The notes under the pieces are model-generated. The model did no database searches. It saw nothing but the letters and a program-made list of their open reading frames with translations, and was not told the origin of the DNA. 64,000 nucleotides of DNA, from assembly GCA_963781595.1 (NCBI GenBank), contig CAWAGG010000006.1:2914001-2978000 (forward strand), read 5' to 3'. This DNA is from JBEDUK01 sp963781595 (GTDB lineage Bacteria; Actinomycetota; UBA4738). The position numbers and the translations under genes are program-made. This document shows positions 54,068-63,042 of the stretch, piece by piece (position 1 is the stretch's first letter; every line of letters starts with the position of its first letter).

Positions 54068-54889
54068 GCCCCACCTCCGGCGGCCTTCTCGCGGCCCGCC
54101 TTGAGCGCCGCGGACTTCGCTCGGCCCTCCGCGATCCTGCGATCGGTTCCCTTCGCCAGTTGTTCGGCCAGCACGCGGTCGTACGTCGCCTGGTCGGGTT
54201 CGGCTTCGAGCCCGCGGGGCGCGAGGCGGGCGAGCCGGTGCGGCGGCCGTGGCCGCCTCGGCGGGCACCGGCGGACCAGCCGGTGACGCCGCGGCAGGCC
54301 CGGCAGGGGCAGCAACGGTGGGAGCGGCGGCGGCAGGAGCAGGAGCAGCCACGGGCGCCGGTGGCGGTTCGGCCCCGACCTCGGGCAGTGGCGGTGGCAG
54401 CACCGTGTAGGTCCATCCCTCGAGCCGTTCCTTCTCGTGCAAGAGCTCGTGGATGTCGTATTCAGCGTATTCGAACTCCGGGCTCCAGAAGAGCGCATCG
54501 AACGGGCACACCTCGACGCAGATCCCGCAGTACATGCACAACGAGTAGTCGATCGCGAAACGGTCAAGCACCTTTACCGATCGGCCCTTGCCGCCGCCGG
54601 CGGGCTCGTGCGTCTCCTTGTGCGCGTCGATGTAGATGCACCAATCGGGGCAGGCGCGCGAGCACTTGTAGCAGACCGTGCAGTTCTCCTGCTTCAGCGC
54701 GATCACGCCCCGCGTACGGGCGGGGAGGTCGGGATGCACGTGCGGGTAGGTCTGGGTGACCGACGGTTTGAGCATGTGCTTCAGGGTTACGCCGAGGCCC
54801 TTCAGCAGCCCGGCGCCGGGCGGGCCCTCGTTCGCGTGGACGGGCTCCTGCCGGACGACCCCACCGCCCTCCGGACGCTCGTTCGCCAT
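54064..54889 (-). CDS. nuoI: NADH-quinone oxidoreductase subunit I, one frameshift
   Basis: Fe-S subunit with two 4Fe-4S motifs, CTVCYKCSRACP and CMYCGICVEVCP, and a Pro/Ala-rich tail. The tail shifts frame near 54220-54260: the in-frame sequence becomes Arg-rich and runs into nuoJ, while the other frame gives RLAPRGLEAEPDQATYDRVL and continues to a stop at 54064 that overlaps nuoJ (GTGA). I read a single-base indel, not a real nuoI-nuoJ fusion. Start ATG 54889 is 4 bases after nuoH. Confidence 0.85.
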
Positions 54890-54893
54890 CGCC

Positions 54894-55928
54894 CTACACC
54901 AGCACCTTCAGGAACGCCGTGATCAGGATGTCGGCCAGCGCGAGCGGGATCAGCACGACCCACGAGAACCGCTGGAGCTGATCCTCACGCAAGCGCGGGT
55001 ACGTCGCGCGGAGCCAGATGATCACGAAGGCCAGCGCGAAGATCTTCGCGAACATCCACAGCGGCGGCGGGATGAACGAGAGGAACGGGAGCGGCTGATA
55101 GCCGCCCAGGAACAGCACCGCCGCGATCGCCGAGAACGCGACGATGCCGCCGTACTCGGATAGCAGGAAGAACGCGAACTTCAGCCCCGTGTATTCGGTG
55201 TACGCGCCGAAGATGATCTCCGAGTCGGCGATCGGCATGTCGAACGGCGGCCGGGTCAGTTCGGCCAGCGTCGCGACCATGAAGATGAAGAACATGATCG
55301 GCTGGGTGAAGATGAACCAGTACCGCTGCTGCGCCTCGCTGATCCCCACGAGCGAGAGGGTTCCTGCCTGCATCACGATGGCGACCGCGGCGAGCACCAT
55401 CGGCAGCTCGTAGCCGATCAGCTGCGCCGCCGCCCGCAGAGCTCCGATCAGCGAGAACTTGTTCGCGCTCGCCCATCCCGCCATCAGGATCCCGATCACG
55501 CTGACGGACGTGATCGCCAGCGTGAAGAAGATGCCGACATCCAGGTTCTCGCCCCAGATCGTGTTCGCGAACGGGATCACCAGGAACAACGCGATGTACG
55601 GGATCATCGCCACCGCCGGAGCCATCGTGAAGACCGGGCCGTCGGCAGCCGTCGGGATGATGTCTTCCTTCTGGACGAACTTCACACCGTCGGCGATCAG
55701 CTGAGCCCAGCCGTGGAAGCGCCCGGCTTCCATGGGGCCGAGGCGCGCTTGCATGTGGGCGAGGGTCTTGTGTTCGACGTACCCGACGGCGAGCGGCAGG
55801 GTGAGGAACAGCACCATCAGCAGGATGACCTTCGCGATCAGCACGAGCCAGAAGTTCGAGAACGTGCCGTTCAGGAAGTTCTCGGGTCCGGCGGCCGTGG
55901 TGGACGCGGCGAGGACGGCGTGGATCAC
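54894..55928 (-). CDS. nuoH: NADH-quinone oxidoreductase subunit H
   Basis: 344 residues, eight helices, forms the quinone channel. Conserved ERKTLAHMQARLGP-like EHKTLAHMQARLGP, GWAQLIADGVKFVQKEDIIP, and ELTRPPFDMPIADSE. Start GTG 55928, only 4 bases after nuoC; nuoD-G, normally between them, are missing. Confidence 0.96.
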   Translation of the reverse strand: MIHAVLAASTTAAGPENFLNGTFSNFWLVLIAKVILLMVLFLTLPLAVGYVEHKTLAHMQARLGPMEAGRFHGWAQLIADGVKFVQKEDIIPTAADGPVFTMAPAVAMIPYIALFLVIPFANTIWGENLDVGIFFTLAITSVSVIGILMAGWASANKFSLIGALRAAAQLIGYELPMVLAAVAIVMQAGTLSLVGISEAQQRYWFIFTQPIMFFIFMVATLAELTRPPFDMPIADSEIIFGAYTEYTGLKFAFFLLSEYGGIVAFSAIAAVLFLGGYQPLPFLSFIPPPLWMFAKIFALAFVIIWLRATYPRLREDQLQRFSWVVLIPLALADILITAFLKVLV

Positions 55929-55932
55929 CCGC

Positions 55933-56448
55933 TCATTCCTCCTCCGCCTCCTCGCCCTCCGCGGTCCCGGGCCAGGGCTTGGCCTCCCGGGACATCAGGG
56001 CGAAGTCCTTGCGGAGCGGATGCCCGACGAACTGTTCCGGCAGCTCGAGCTTCACCAGGTGCGGATGTCCGTCGAAGCCGAAGCCGAACATCTCCCACGT
56101 CTCGCGTTCGAACCAGTTCGCGCCGGCCCAGACCTCGTGGAGCGAGGGGGCCGTGGGCTCGTCCGCCGGCAGCTCGAGCTTCACGCGCGCGTCCTGGCCG
56201 TTCGACGTCGAGTGCACGTGGACGACGACCTCGAACCCGCGGCCCTTCGGGGTGAAGTCGACGCCGGTCAGGAAGTCGAAGAAGTCGAACCCCAGGTCGG
56301 GCTCGTCTCGGAGGAACCGGGCGATGTCGACGTACCGATCGCGCGAAACCGTCACGACGGCGTGACCGTGCTGGTCCTCGGCAGAGAGGATGTCGTCGCC
56401 GAACTGCGCCCGCAGGCGCTCGCCGATCTCAGCGGGCGACAGGCGCAC
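55933..56448 (-). CDS. nuoC: NADH-quinone oxidoreductase subunit C
   Basis: About 171 residues. HAVVTVSRDRYVDIARFLRDE, FFDFLTGVDFTPKG, WFERETWEMFGFGFDGHPHL and GHPLRKDFAL define the 30-kDa family. Start GTG 56448 overlaps nuoB by 20 bases; a longer frame to 56520 lies inside nuoB. It ends without fusion to NuoD. Confidence 0.93.
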   Translation of the reverse strand: MRLSPAEIGERLRAQFGDDILSAEDQHGHAVVTVSRDRYVDIARFLRDEPDLGFDFFDFLTGVDFTPKGRGFEVVVHVHSTSNGQDARVKLELPADEPTAPSLHEVWAGANWFERETWEMFGFGFDGHPHLVKLELPEQFVGHPLRKDFALMSREAKPWPGTAEGEEAEEE

Positions 56449-56926
56449 CCGTGATCCCGACCTTCCACTTCTCGCGGATGTCTTCCTTGCCGATCTTCTC
56501 CTGCAGCTTGATGATCCCATGCAGGAGCGCCTCGGGCCGCGGCGGGCACCCCGGCACGTAGACGTCGATGGGAACGATCTGGTCGACGCCCTTCGTCACG
56601 GAGTAGGAGTCCCAGTACGGGCCGCCGCAGTTCGAACACGAGCCGAACGAGATCACGTACTTGGGCTCGGGCATCTGGTCGTACACGCGCTTGAGGGCCG
56701 GCGCCATCTTGTCCGTCAGCGTCCCGGCGACGACCAGCAGGTCCGCCTGCCGCGGGCCGTGCGCGAACGGGATCACGCCGAGCCGGATGAAGTCGTGCGC
56801 GGAGGTCGACGCCGCGATGAACTCGATCGCGCAGCAGGCGAGGCCGAAGTTCATCACCCACAGCGAGTACCTCCGGCCCCAGTTCAGCAGGAACTTGACC
56901 GGCTGGGGCATGTTGACCTGTTCCAT
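56429..56926 (-). CDS. nuoB: NADH-quinone oxidoreductase subunit B
   Basis: 165 residues, N2 cluster protein. LACCAIEFIAA, GSCSNCGGPYWDSY and VPGCPPRPEALLHG carry the four cluster Cys. Start ATG 56926 overlaps the nuoA stop by one base (TGATG). Confidence 0.96.
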   Translation of the reverse strand: MEQVNMPQPVKFLLNWGRRYSLWVMNFGLACCAIEFIAASTSAHDFIRLGVIPFAHGPRQADLLVVAGTLTDKMAPALKRVYDQMPEPKYVISFGSCSNCGGPYWDSYSVTKGVDQIVPIDVYVPGCPPRPEALLHGIIKLQEKIGKEDIREKWKVGITGAPVAR

Positions 56927-57291
56927 CAGACCCACTGGAGCACCTTCTTCCTGTACGCGTAGAGCAGGCCGAGCGCCAGGATAAGCACGAAGATCGCCAT
57001 CTCGACCACGGACTGCATCCCGAAGCGCTCGAACACCGGAGCCCAAGGGAAGAGGAACACGCTCTCGACGTCGAAGATGACGAACAGGAACGCGTAGATG
57101 TAGTAGCGGATCTGGGTCTGGGCCCAGCCCTCGCCGACCGGATCGATGCCGCACTCGTAGGTCGTGAAGCGCGCGGGAGCCTTCCCACGTGGGGAGAGGA
57201 TCCGGCCAGCGCTGAACGCGACGACGACCAGCGCCACCCCCGCCACGAGCAGCCCAACCACCGTGGCGTACTGCTGGTAGTAGGTCTCCAC
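56926..57291 (-). CDS. nuoA: NADH-quinone oxidoreductase subunit A
   Basis: 121 residues, three helices, with YECGIDPVGEGW and FLFVIFDVESVFLFPWA. GTG 57291 is preceded by AAGGGG; the frame is open to 57327 but extra residues are not family-like. First gene of the nuo operon. Confidence 0.94.
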   Translation of the reverse strand: METYYQQYATVVGLLVAGVALVVVAFSAGRILSPRGKAPARFTTYECGIDPVGEGWAQTQIRYYIYAFLFVIFDVESVFLFPWAPVFERFGMQSVVEMAIFVLILALGLLYAYRKKVLQWV

Positions 57292-57304
57292 GCTTCCCCT
57301 TCTG

Positions 57305-57348
57305 TGAGCTTGTGAAGCCGTTCTCAAGCTCAGGCGGAGCGCATTCTA
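57305..57348 (-). promoter_or_regulatory. nuo promoter box and leader hairpin
   Basis: Minus-strand TAGAAT (57343-57348) would start transcription near 57336. The leader then holds a 12-pair hairpin, TGAGCTTG...CAAGCTCA (57305-57312 and 57325-57332), with one mismatch and a GCCG loop just before the AAGGGG site. It might regulate translation or be an operator. Confidence 0.4.
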
Positions 57349-57389
57349 ACAAGGGTCGACGAGGGCGTTCCGCAGGCACGGCGAGCGGC

Positions 57390-57395
57390 TAGGGT
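57390..57395 (+). promoter_or_regulatory. -10 box of the TPP-enzyme gene
   Basis: TAGGGT ends 9 bases before ATG 57405, in the region divergent from nuoA. Confidence 0.35.
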
Positions 57396-57404
57396 GAGCG
57401 CGTC

Positions 57405-59066
57405 ATGCGGGCGGCCGACGCGATCGTCTCGGTCCTGGAGCGGGCAGGCGTGCGAGCCGTGTTCGGGATCCCCGGGGTCCACAACCTGTCGCTGTTCGAT
57501 GCCCTGTGGGCGTCTTCGATCCGGGTGGTGGTCACCCGGCACGAGGGGGCCGCGGCGCACGCCGCCGACGGATACGCGCGGGCGACGGGGCTCCCAGGTG
57601 TCGTCGTGACGACGACGGGTCCGGGCGCGGCGAACGCGCTCGCGGGCGTCGGGGAGGCGTGGGCGTCCGGGTCGCCGGTGGTGCATCTCACGACCCAGAT
57701 CCGGAGCGCCGACCTCGCGGCCGGGATCCAGCGGGGGATCCTCCATCAGGCGCCAGGACAGATCGAGGGCTACCGGTCGTTGACGGGGTACGCGGTCACG
57801 GCGTCGGATGCGGCGGATGCGGCCCGATCCGTGGCGCGCGCGCTGCTCGTCGCGCGGGGCGGACCGCGGGAGACACGGACACGGACACGGCCACGACCCG
57901 CGTACGTGGAGATGCCGTTCGACGTCCTCGACGGCGACGGCGAGCCGCCGGAACGCATCGAGTGGGCCCACGCACCCGTCAGCATCGGGTACGAGGAGCC
58001 GGCGAGGGCCCTGTCCCGGGCGTCCGCTCCCGTCGTCTGGGTTGGTGGCGGCGGCATCTCCTCCGGAGCGTTCGGGGCGCTCGTGACCGTCGCGGAACGG
58101 CTCGCGGCGCCCGTCGTCACGACCTATCTCGGGCGGACGGCGATCCCGGCCGACCACCCGCTCGCGGTGGCGGTGGCCCCCCACGACCCCCGTGTGCGAC
58201 GGCTGCTCGCCGATGCCGACGTGCTGCTGGCGGTCGGGACCGACTTCGGCGAGACGGTCACGATGGGCGGCCGGCTCCGGCTCCCGGAACGCATCGTCCG
58301 GATCGATGTCGACCCGGACGAGCTCGCGAAGACGCCCGATGCGATCTGCATCCTGGCGGACGCGCGGGACGCGCTCGAACGCCTCGAGACGGCGCTCGCG
58401 CGGGAGGGCGTCGACCGGTCGGACGCGATCGCGCACGCGGCTGCCCGCGTGGCCGAGCTACGGTCGGACGTCCGGCGTTCGATCGCCGAGGACCCGCGCA
58501 CGAGCGAGGCGGCTTCCCTCCTCGAGGCCGTCGAGGAGGCGTTGCCACGCACCGCGATCGTCGCCTGCGACATGTGCATCGCCGGGTACTGGGTCGGCGG
58601 CTATCTCCCGCGGTACGAGCCGCGGACGCTGCTGTACCCGTTGGGCTGGGGAACGCTCGGCTTCGGCCTGCCAGCGGCCGTCGGCGCGGCCGCGGCTCGA
58701 CGTGCGCCCGTGCTCGCGGTCGTCGGCGACGCCGGGCTCTCGTACTACCTCGGCGAGCTGGCGACGGCCCGGGAGCACGACCTCGACCTCGTGGTGCTGT
58801 GCGTGAACGACCGCGGCTACGGCATGCTGCGGTTCGACGAGGAGCGGCGGTTCGGGCGAACCTTCGCCGCCGATCTGCTGATGCCCGACCTCGGTGCGCT
58901 CGCGGCTGCGTTCGACGTGCCCTACGCGGAAGCGAAGCTCGGCGACGCGTCGCTCGCGGCTGCCATCTCGCGTGGGATCGAGGACGGTGGGGTTCATCTG
59001 GTCGAGGTGGGCGCGGGGCTGTTCCCACCACCGACCTCGTCGCCCCGATGGGACGAGCCCGCCTGA
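57405..59066 (+). CDS. Thiamine-diphosphate-dependent enzyme, acetolactate-synthase fold
   Basis: 553 residues. Catalytic Glu in TRHEGAAAHAADGYAR, central nucleotide-like domain, and the TPP motif VVGDAGLSYYLGELATAREH...VNDRGYG. The N-terminal FGIPGVHNLSLFDAL resembles 2-oxoacid decarboxylases such as AruI-like enzymes; oxalyl-CoA decarboxylase or hydroxyacyl-CoA lyase are also possible given the next gene. A low-complexity RTRTRPRP stretch comes from a repeated acggac unit near 57876. Its stop overlaps the next start. Confidence 0.82.
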   Translation: MRAADAIVSVLERAGVRAVFGIPGVHNLSLFDALWASSIRVVVTRHEGAAAHAADGYARATGLPGVVVTTTGPGAANALAGVGEAWASGSPVVHLTTQIRSADLAAGIQRGILHQAPGQIEGYRSLTGYAVTASDAADAARSVARALLVARGGPRETRTRTRPRPAYVEMPFDVLDGDGEPPERIEWAHAPVSIGYEEPARALSRASAPVVWVGGGGISSGAFGALVTVAERLAAPVVTTYLGRTAIPADHPLAVAVAPHDPRVRRLLADADVLLAVGTDFGETVTMGGRLRLPERIVRIDVDPDELAKTPDAICILADARDALERLETALAREGVDRSDAIAHAAARVAELRSDVRRSIAEDPRTSEAASLLEAVEEALPRTAIVACDMCIAGYWVGGYLPRYEPRTLLYPLGWGTLGFGLPAAVGAAAARRAPVLAVVGDAGLSYYLGELATAREHDLDLVVLCVNDRGYGMLRFDEERRFGRTFAADLLMPDLGALAAAFDVPYAEAKLGDASLAAAISRGIEDGGVHLVEVGAGLFPPPTSSPRWDEPA

Positions 59067-60241
59067 TGGACGCCGATGGGGGGAACCCGTCTGGCGCACT
59101 GGAAAGGATCCGGGTTGCGGACTTCTCCCGTGTGTTGGCGGGGCCCCTGTGCACGATGATCCTCGGCGACCTCGGCGCGGACGTCGTGAAGGTGGAGCGA
59201 CCCGGCGTGGGAGACGACACGCGCACGTGGGGGCCTCCGTTCCGCGACGGGGACGCCTCCTACTTCCTGTCGGTGAACCGGAACAAGCGGTCGATCGCGC
59301 TCGATCTCGCCGACCCGGCAGACCTCGCCATCGCTCGCCGGCTCGCGCTGCGCTCGGATGTCCTCGTTGAGAACTTCCTCCCGGGCGCGATGGATCGCTT
59401 CGGCCTCGGCTACGATGCCCTGGCGAGCGAGCAACCCGGCCTCGTCTACTGCTCGATCGCGGCGTTCCCGCCAGGCGAGCAGCGGGACCGCCCGGGCTAC
59501 GACCTGCTGATCCAAGCGATGTCGGGCCTGATGAGCCTCACTGGACCCGAGGACGGCGAGCCCACGAAGGTCGGCGTCGCGCTGGTCGACGTGATCGCCG
59601 GGCTGAACGCGGCGATCGGGATCCTCGCTGCGCTCCGCGCGCGGGAGGCGTCCGGGGCCGGCCAGCGGATCGAGGTCACGCTGTTCGGCTCGAGCGTCGC
59701 CGCCCTCGTGAACCAGGCCGCGAACCACCTGATCGGCGGCGACGTGCCGCATCCCATGGGGAACGCGCATCCGAACATCGTTCCCTACCAGGTGTTCCAC
59801 GGTTCGGATCGGTCCTTCGTCCTCGCCGTCGGGAACGACGCACTCTTCGGGAAAGCGTGCGTCGCGCTGGGTCGCGCCGACCTCGCCGAAGACGCCAGGT
59901 TCAGGACGAACGCCGATCGCGTTCGGAACCGCGTCCCACTGATCGCGGCCCTCCAGGAACGCCTGGCGCGGCGCCCGGCCGCCGAATGGCTGGCGGCGCT
60001 CGAACGTGCCGGCGTCCCGGCCGGGCCGGTGCGGGACCTCGGCGACGTGTTCAGCTCGCCCGAGGGTCGGGCGATGGTCCGAACGCTGGCGCGTCACGAG
60101 CCGGGCGGTGTCGGCAGGGTCGAGATCCCCGGCGTCGCGCAGCCGATCGAGTTGACGGCAACGCCCGCCGCGTACCGGCGTCCGCCGCCTCGGCTCGGCG
60201 AGCACACCGACGAGGTGGTTCGGGAGCTCCAAGCGGACTGA
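59066..60241 (+). CDS. Class III (CaiB/BaiF-type) CoA-transferase
   Basis: 391 residues. VADFSRVLAGPLCTMILGDLGADVVKVERPGVGDDTR, NRNKRSIALDL, and RPGYDLLIQAMSGLMSLTG with the catalytic Asp. ATG 59066 overlaps the TPP-enzyme stop (TGATG), so the two are made together, as with formyl-CoA transferase and oxalyl-CoA decarboxylase. The acyl substrate is unknown. Confidence 0.87.
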   Translation: MDADGGNPSGALERIRVADFSRVLAGPLCTMILGDLGADVVKVERPGVGDDTRTWGPPFRDGDASYFLSVNRNKRSIALDLADPADLAIARRLALRSDVLVENFLPGAMDRFGLGYDALASEQPGLVYCSIAAFPPGEQRDRPGYDLLIQAMSGLMSLTGPEDGEPTKVGVALVDVIAGLNAAIGILAALRAREASGAGQRIEVTLFGSSVAALVNQAANHLIGGDVPHPMGNAHPNIVPYQVFHGSDRSFVLAVGNDALFGKACVALGRADLAEDARFRTNADRVRNRVPLIAALQERLARRPAAEWLAALERAGVPAGPVRDLGDVFSSPEGRAMVRTLARHEPGGVGRVEIPGVAQPIELTATPAAYRRPPPRLGEHTDEVVRELQAD

Positions 60242-60316
60242 TCCGACCCTTTCGGCGCGTCCGAGAACCCCCAACCGCGGCATCAACCCTTCGACCTACG
60301 GCGTCGATAGACAGAT

Positions 60317-61681
60317 GTGAGAGCAGGGGCTCCCCCCATCCGGGACCTCCCAGACGAGGGGTCGGGGCGGTCTCCACATGGCCGTCTGCTTCGGCGCGCG
60401 CAGGACCGTTGGTTGGACCGATGGCTGGAGACCTGCGCGGATCTGGCGCAGCTCCAATACTCCCACCCGATGGTCGATGCGGTGATCGACGAGATCGACG
60501 GTCGGATGATCCGCATCGGCGACCGGTGGCTCGCCGACTTCGCTTCATGCAACTACCTGGGCTTGGACCTGGACCAGGAGATCATCGACGCCGTCCCCGC
60601 CTACCTGGCGCGCTGGGGGACGCACCCGAGCTGGTCGCGACTGCTCGGGAGCCCGGTGCTGTACGAACGGATCGAATCGATGCTGGCCGAGCTGCTCGGG
60701 GCCCCGGACGTGCTCATGCTGCCGACGATCACCCACATCCATCTGTCGGTGATCCCCGTCCTCGCGGGCAACGGAACGGTGTTCCTCGACGCGCGCGCGC
60801 ACAAGACGATCTACGACGGGTGTTCGGTCGCCGAGGGACACGGCGCCGTCGTCCGCCGGTTCCGACACGGCGACGTCGACGACCTTCGGAACCAGATCCG
60901 AGCGAGCGACGCCGCGCCCCGCCTGATCTGCATGGACGGCGTCAACAGCATGACCGGGAACGCGCCCGACGTCGCTGCGTTCGCGGCGGTCGCCCGCGAG
61001 CACGATGCGCTGCTGTACGTCGACGACGCGCACGGGTTCGGCGTGATCGGCGAACGGGGTCCCGACGAGCTGTGTGACTACGGCAAGCGCGGGAACAGCA
61101 TCGTTCGCCATCAGGCGGAGAGCTACGACAACATCGTCATGGTCGCGGGCATGTCGAAGGCGTACTCGTCGCTGCTGGCGTTCATCGCCTGCCCTCCCGA
61201 GTTGAAGCGGATCCTGAAGACCGCGGCGCCGCCCTATCTCTACTCCGGGCCCTCGCCGGTCGCTTCCCTCGCGACCGCGATCGAGGGGCTGCGGGTCAAC
61301 GAGGTTCGGGGCGATCGGCTCAGGGCCCGGGTCCACGCGATGACGCACCGGGTGCTCGACCGGCTCGGCGAGTTGGAAGTCGCGACCCCGAACCACAGCG
61401 GATACCCGATCGTCGAGGTGCCGATCGCGGACCACCACGACATCGGGGACATCGGCACGTACCTGTTCGAACACGGGATCTACGTGACGCTCGCCGCCTA
61501 CCCGCTGGTCCCGAAGCGCGAGGTCGGGTTCCGCATCCAGCTGACCGCGGCGAACACCGACGAACAGGTGGACGACCTGCTCCACGCCCTGAACGAGCTC
61601 GCGGAGCGCCTTCAGCCAGAGGGCCCAGCCGGCGGACCTGCTCCGCCGAGCCGCGGGCGGAGCCGCGCGGTGACGCGATGA
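60317..61681 (+). CDS. Alpha-oxoamine synthase-like PLP enzyme
   Basis: 454 residues, fold type I. DFASCNYLGLD, the AON-synthase-like ARAHKTIYDGC, YVDDAHGFGVIGERG and the PLP-Lys in VAGMSKAYSSL. The family (KbL, BioF, SPT, CqsA) condenses an amino acid with an acyl-CoA; the preceding CoA-transferase could supply acyl-CoA, but this is inference. It diverges at the Lys motif from BioF. Start GTG 60317 is uncertain: TAGACA lies too close (3 bases) and a later start is possible. Confidence 0.75.
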   Translation: MRAGAPPIRDLPDEGSGRSPHGRLLRRAQDRWLDRWLETCADLAQLQYSHPMVDAVIDEIDGRMIRIGDRWLADFASCNYLGLDLDQEIIDAVPAYLARWGTHPSWSRLLGSPVLYERIESMLAELLGAPDVLMLPTITHIHLSVIPVLAGNGTVFLDARAHKTIYDGCSVAEGHGAVVRRFRHGDVDDLRNQIRASDAAPRLICMDGVNSMTGNAPDVAAFAAVAREHDALLYVDDAHGFGVIGERGPDELCDYGKRGNSIVRHQAESYDNIVMVAGMSKAYSSLLAFIACPPELKRILKTAAPPYLYSGPSPVASLATAIEGLRVNEVRGDRLRARVHAMTHRVLDRLGELEVATPNHSGYPIVEVPIADHHDIGDIGTYLFEHGIYVTLAAYPLVPKREVGFRIQLTAANTDEQVDDLLHALNELAERLQPEGPAGGPAPPSRGRSRAVTR

Positions 61682-63042
61682 AGCCCGACGGCGAAGACCC
61701 ACCCGGACGCATCGTCGGCGCGCTCGACCGGATCCCGATGCTGACGTCCCTGGGCAACAGGGACTTCCGGCTCCTCTGGATCGGGATGACCGTCTCGTTG
61801 GTCGGTGACGGCATCTTCCTCGTCGCGCTCGCCTGGCAGGTCTACGAGCTCTCCGACGTGCCCACCGCGCTGTCCGTCGTCGGGGTGGCGATCACCCTGC
61901 CCCAGGTCGTGATGCTGCTCTTCGGCGGCGTCACGAGCGACCGGTTCGATCGGCGCCGCGTCATGGTCGCGGCGGACGCGGCTCGATGCCTCGCGATCGG
62001 GGCCATGGGGTTCCTGTCGCTCGCCGGAGCGCTCCACCTCTGGCAGCTCATGGTGCTCGGCGGGATCTACGGAGCGGCGACCGCGTTCTTCGGCCCCGCG
62101 TTCGACGCGGTCGTGCCCGAGATCGTCGAGGCCGAGGCGCTGGCCGGAGCGAATTCGCTGGATCAGCTCGTCCGACCCGTCACGTTGCGGATCGCCGGTC
62201 CTGCGCTCGGCGGGATGCTGGTCGGCGTCTCCAGCCTGGGCGCGGCCTTCATCGTCGATGGGCTGACGTACCTCGCCTCGATCGTCTGCGTGCTCCTGAT
62301 GACGCGCCGGCCGCCGGCGGAGGCTCCATCGGAGGCGGCGTCGGTCATCGCCGACATCAGGGAAGGGTTCGCGTACATCCGCGGCAAGGTCTGGCTGTGG
62401 GCGACGTTCCTCGCCGCGACGGTCGCCTACCTGCTGTTCTTCGGCCCCGTCGAGGTGCTCGTGCCGTACGTCGTGAAGAACGACATGCACCAGGGGGCGA
62501 ATGTCCTCGGGATGGTCTTCGCGATGGGCGGGCTGGGCGCCGTCGGTGGCGCGCTGTTCGTCGGACACCGGGGCATGCCACGCCGATACATCACGTCGAT
62601 GTACGTCGCATGGGCGATCGCCACGTTCGCCGTCGCAGGGTACGGGTTGGCGACGATGACCTGGCAGGTGATGGCCGCCAGCTTCGTGTTCAACGCGTTC
62701 GAGACGGCCGGGACCATCGTATGGGCCACGACGAAGCACCGCCTGGTTCCGCTCCGGCTCCAGGGCCGCGTGTCGAGCCTCGACTGGTTCATCTCGATCG
62801 GCCTGCTCCCGCTGTCGTTCGCCTTGACCGGGCCCGTGGCCGCGGCCATCGGCGCGCGCGAGACGCTCGTGTGGGCCGGCATCCTCGGCGGTGTGGTGAC
62901 GCTCGCCGCGCTGTTCGTGCCGGGCATGCGGGCCACCGAACGCGACCACCCGCTCGTGATCGTCACGGCCGGACCGAGCGAGCCGCTCACGTTGGACGAG
63001 CCGTCGTCCGATGGTTCCTTCATGGGTGCGAAGCGCGGATGA
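61678..63042 (+). CDS. MFS transporter, EntS-like
   Basis: 454 residues, 12 helices. NRDFRLLWIGMTVSLVGDGIFLVALAW, GVTSDRFDRRRVMVAADAAR and the MFS_3 layout. ATG 61678 overlaps the previous stop (ATGA), so it is coupled to the PLP enzyme and may export its product. The hydrophilic tail is Pro/Ser/Asp-rich. Confidence 0.85.
   Translation: MKPDGEDPPGRIVGALDRIPMLTSLGNRDFRLLWIGMTVSLVGDGIFLVALAWQVYELSDVPTALSVVGVAITLPQVVMLLFGGVTSDRFDRRRVMVAADAARCLAIGAMGFLSLAGALHLWQLMVLGGIYGAATAFFGPAFDAVVPEIVEAEALAGANSLDQLVRPVTLRIAGPALGGMLVGVSSLGAAFIVDGLTYLASIVCVLLMTRRPPAEAPSEAASVIADIREGFAYIRGKVWLWATFLAATVAYLLFFGPVEVLVPYVVKNDMHQGANVLGMVFAMGGLGAVGGALFVGHRGMPRRYITSMYVAWAIATFAVAGYGLATMTWQVMAASFVFNAFETAGTIVWATTKHRLVPLRLQGRVSSLDWFISIGLLPLSFALTGPVAAAIGARETLVWAGILGGVVTLAALFVPGMRATERDHPLVIVTAGPSEPLTLDEPSSDGSFMGAKRG

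Noticed and set aside
53570..54889. True NuoI-NuoJ fusion protein
   Set aside because: The linker becomes Arg-rich nonsense while another frame gives a natural NuoI tail and a GTGA overlap; a frameshift explains it better.
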